From NCBI GenBank assembly GCA_023382055.1, contig JAMCQN010000066.1:1-34926 (forward strand): a DNA stretch of 34,926 bases. Reading direction: 5' to 3'. This stretch comes from Chloroflexota bacterium (GTDB lineage: Bacteria; Chloroflexota; Anaerolineae; J036; Brachytrichaceae). Positions 33,019 to 34,926 of this stretch are shown piece after piece. The first letter of the stretch is position 1; the number at the start of each line of letters is the position of its first letter. A model generated the notes under the pieces. The model did no database searches. It saw only the letters and a list, made by a program, of their open reading frames with translations, and was not told the DNA's origin. A program made the position numbers and the translations under genes.

Positions 33019-34284
33019 ATGCGACGAACCATCACAGTGACACTGGCGCTGGTGCTGCTGAGCCTGTCGGCGGGCTGCGCCAATACGCCATCCGGGCCGC
33101 TGAAAGCCACCGGCACGGTCGAGTCGACCGATATCATCATCTCGCCTGAAGTCGGCGGGCGCGTGGTCGAGGTCAACGTGCGCGAAGGCGACCATGTCAA
33201 GGCCGGGCAGGCGCTGGTGCGCCTGGACGCCACGCTGTTGCAGTCACAGTTGAGTCAGGCGCAGGCAACCTTAAAGGCAGCACAGGCCAATTACGATCTG
33301 CTGGCGGCGGGGCCGACGCCGGAGCAACTGCGCCAGGCCGAGGCGGCAGTGGTAATGGCGCGTGACAGTTATACCCGCACCGTCGAGGGCGTGCGCCAGG
33401 CTGATGTGGATGCGGCGCAAGCCGCCTATAACGCCGCGGTGCAGGGCTACAACAAGGTCAAGGCTGGGCCGCAACGCGAGGACTACGCGCAGGCCGAGGC
33501 TAACTATCGCAACGCCGCGGCCGCGTTGCGCCGGGCGCAGGCCGACTACGACCGCGCCAACGCCTTCAACCCCGCCGCCATCGGCGCCAGCCCGGCCGCG
33601 CTCGCGCTGGAACAGGCCACCAATAATTTCGACGCCGCCAAGTCGATCTACGACAAACTGGCGCAGACGCCCGATGCGGCGCAGATATCGGCGGCCTATC
33701 AGCAGGTGCAGGCCGCCAAAGCCGTCCTGGATCGCACCATGGAACCGGCGCGCTCATTTGACATTGAGCAGGCCGCGGCGGCTGTCGAGGCCGCGCTGGC
33801 TCAACTGGATGGTCTGAAGGCCGGCGCGCGCGCTCAGCAGCTCGACGCGGCCAAAGCGCAGATCGCGGCAGCCCAGGCGGCGGTTCACACGTTGCAGGTG
33901 CAGATCGACAAGATGGTTCTGCTCGCGCCCGCCGACGGCGTATTGCTGACCCGCTCGATCGAGCCGGGTGAGATGGCGCTGCCGGGCGCGCCGCTGTTGA
34001 CGCTGTCGCAACTGGCTGGCCTGACGCTGACCGTCTATGTGCCTGAGGAAAGCTACGGCGCGATCAAGTTGAACCAGGCCGCGACGGTGACCGCCGATTC
34101 GTTCCCCAACACGACCTTCGCAGCCAAAGTCACGCACATTGCCGACAAGGCGGAATTCACACCGCGCAACGTGCAGACGACCGATGGCCGCCGCACGACC
34201 GTCTTTGCCGTGCGGCTGGACGTGAGCGACCCGTCGGGCCAGTTGAAGCCCGGCATGCCGGCGGATGTGGTGTTTGGCGGATGA
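33019..34284 (+). CDS. HlyD-family membrane-fusion lipoprotein
   Basis: The 421-residue protein has a lipoprotein signal (LALVLLSLSAGC, lipidated Cys about residue 20) and the split biotinyl/lipoyl half-motif GTVESTDIIISPEVGGRVVE. A long alanine/glutamine-rich coiled-coil hairpin follows (about 75-300), then LLAPADGVLLTRSIEPGEMA and the beta-barrel ending LKPGMPADVVF. It would connect the ABC-2 permease to the outside or to an outer layer. Heptad-like repeats such as QAEANYRNAAAALRRAQADY build the hairpin. GAGGTGA gives the ribosome-binding site. It follows the permease gene by 28 bases; an array of repeats and a palindrome separate it from the ATPase gene. Confidence 0.93.
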   Translation: MRRTITVTLALVLLSLSAGCANTPSGPLKATGTVESTDIIISPEVGGRVVEVNVREGDHVKAGQALVRLDATLLQSQLSQAQATLKAAQANYDLLAAGPTPEQLRQAEAAVVMARDSYTRTVEGVRQADVDAAQAAYNAAVQGYNKVKAGPQREDYAQAEANYRNAAAALRRAQADYDRANAFNPAAIGASPAALALEQATNNFDAAKSIYDKLAQTPDAAQISAAYQQVQAAKAVLDRTMEPARSFDIEQAAAAVEAALAQLDGLKAGARAQQLDAAKAQIAAAQAAVHTLQVQIDKMVLLAPADGVLLTRSIEPGEMALPGAPLLTLSQLAGLTLTVYVPEESYGAIKLNQAATVTADSFPNTTFAAKVTHIADKAEFTPRNVQTTDGRRTTVFAVRLDVSDPSGQLKPGMPADVVFGG

Positions 34285-34330
34285 GAGAAGAGAGAAGAGA
34301 GATTCGAGATTGGAGATTGGAGATTAGAGG
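34284..34330. repeat. Heptanucleotide array after the HlyD gene
   Basis: GAGAAGA-type units pass into GAGATTC/GAGATTG units and then into an AGGTC-x-x-AAGTCAG run. The array separates two genes expected to be co-transcribed. Confidence 0.8.
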
Positions 34331-34389
34331 TCGGAAGTCAGAGGTCAGAAATCAGTAGCAAGATGCGAAGGATAAAAGCGATCGGCGGC

Positions 34390-34456
34390 AAACCTGACAG
34401 GTGGCGCGACCTACGCGTTGACGGGCATAGCCTGATGTGCGCCACCTGTCAGGTTT
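34390..34456. repeat. 18-bp inverted repeat upstream of the ABC ATPase gene
   Basis: AAACCTGACAGGTGGCGC (34390-34407) and its exact complement (34439-34456) flank 31 bases. Placed 20 bases before the ATPase start, the hairpin would lower or modulate expression of the ATPase relative to the upstream genes. Confidence 0.85.
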
Positions 34457-34475
34457 CAGTGCAGCACATCCAATC

Positions 34476-34862
34476 ATGATTACCGCATCCCATCTCAGCC
34501 GCGCCTTTGGCACAGTGCGTGCCGTGGATGACGTCAGTCTGCATGTGGAGGCGGGCGAGATATACGGGCTGGTCGGCGCCGACGGCGCCGGCAAGACTAC
34601 TTTCATCCGCCTGTTGTGCAATGCCCTGCGCGCCGACGCAGGCGCGGCGCTCATCGCCGGTTACTCCGCTGCGCGGCAGCCCGAACTGGCGCGCGCGCAG
34701 ATCGGCTACCTGTCGCAACGCTTCTCGCTGTACGAGGAACTAACCGTGCTGGAGAACCTGCGCTTCTTCGCCGAAGTGCGCGGTTTGCCCTCGCGCGAGT
34801 GGAAACCGCGCTGTTTTGCTGCCGTTTTAGCTCATATGAGCCCGAGCTTAGATTCCGCATAG
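34476..34862 (+). CDS. ABC exporter ATPase, interrupted after about 108 residues
   Basis: From ATG 34476 the protein reads MITASHLSRAFGTVRAVDDV with Walker A GADGAGKTT (residues 34-42) and the Q-loop segment IGYLSQRFSLYEELTV, typical of DrrA/YbhF-type ATPases that serve ABC-2 permeases. Similarity ends after GLPSRE (residue 108, base 34799). The next 20 residues (WKPRCFAAVLAHMSPSLDSA) are foreign and stop at 34862, so the signature, Walker B and H-loop are missing. The break lies exactly 127 bases before the contig end, which suggests the gene runs into a multicopy element. Whether the exporter is inactivated in the organism depends on that element being real at this site. Confidence 0.75.
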   Translation: MITASHLSRAFGTVRAVDDVSLHVEAGEIYGLVGADGAGKTTFIRLLCNALRADAGAALIAGYSAARQPELARAQIGYLSQRFSLYEELTVLENLRFFAEVRGLPSREWKPRCFAAVLAHMSPSLDSA

Positions 34863-34926
34863 ACCGGTTTGGCCCCCCAGGGGTTGGGATCGGACGATTT
34901 TCCCAGATCTCTTGCTCTCACTGCTG
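34800..34926. mobile_element. Probable end of a multicopy element (unidentified)
   Basis: The last 127 bases are unrelated to the ATPase family and visibly AT-richer at first (CTGTTTTGCTGCCGTTTTAG). The length fits a contig that extends one k-mer into a repeat. No transposase frame or recognised insertion-sequence terminus is visible in so short a piece, so the nature of the element is inferred only. Confidence 0.4.

Overview
The window reads as one end-to-end metagenome-style contig from a GC-rich, probably Chloroflexota (Anaerolineae-like) bacterium. That assignment is an inference. It rests on the rpsU-yqeY-pgpH-ybeY block, a DUF433/DUF5615 toxin-antitoxin pair, a fused alpha-beta 2-oxoacid dehydrogenase E1, Asp-box propeller proteins, and many arrays of the heptanucleotide GAGATTG. 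No rRNA, tRNA or CRISPR array was seen.

Layout. (1) 1-3,194: a truncated membrane-protein gene and a large MrfA/YprA-type helicase (minus strand) carrying an internal HNH nuclease domain. The first 127 bases repeat 708-834 exactly, so the left edge is an assembly or duplication boundary. (2) 3,372-6,101, minus strand: a small unknown gene, lepA, then a DUF433 antitoxin and DUF5615 PIN-like toxin, apparently one operon. (3) 6,319-9,829, plus strand: rpsU behind a near-consensus promoter, then yqeY, a 7TM-HD (PgpH-type) protein and ybeY, followed by 300 bp of hairpin-forming direct repeats. (4) 10,130-11,763: an Asp-box propeller protein, a remnant ORF and a small exported protein. (5) 11,774-18,270: a carbohydrate gene set with a binding protein and two permeases behind a good promoter, UspA, an enolase-superfamily dehydratase-like enzyme and a DUF4432 epimerase-like enzyme. 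No ATPase for this importer is present. (6) 18,271-21,454: a visibly AT-richer island with an AbiJ/Abi_C-like gene, the N- and C-terminal remnants of one DNA methyltransferase-type gene, and between those remnants an intact SAP-domain, cysteine-rich protein. (7) 21,455-25,937, minus strand: a DeoR-type regulator, fused E1 and E2 of a 2-oxoacid dehydrogenase. (8) 26,100-29,910, plus strand: a promoter and structured leader with an intrinsic terminator ahead of an ArsB/NhaD-type transporter, then amt and a P-II gene. (9) 29,970-30,959, minus strand: an Ntn-type asparaginase with a repeat-encoded insertion. (10) 31,132-34,926, plus strand: a TetR regulator with its own palindromic operator, ABC-2 permease, HlyD lipoprotein and ABC ATPase. 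This resembles the cecR-ybhGFSR export module, but the ATPase is broken off exactly 127 bases before the contig end.

Three observations run through the window. Heptanucleotide arrays sit both between genes and in frame within protein linkers. Three palindromes share the same geometry of 33 bp with 15-nt arms and a 3-nt loop. Both contig ends show the 127-base signature expected of a k=127 de Bruijn assembly stopping at a repeat. The best candidates for new biology are the transporter leader RNA, the HNH-containing helicase and the SAP-protein insertion in the defence-like island.
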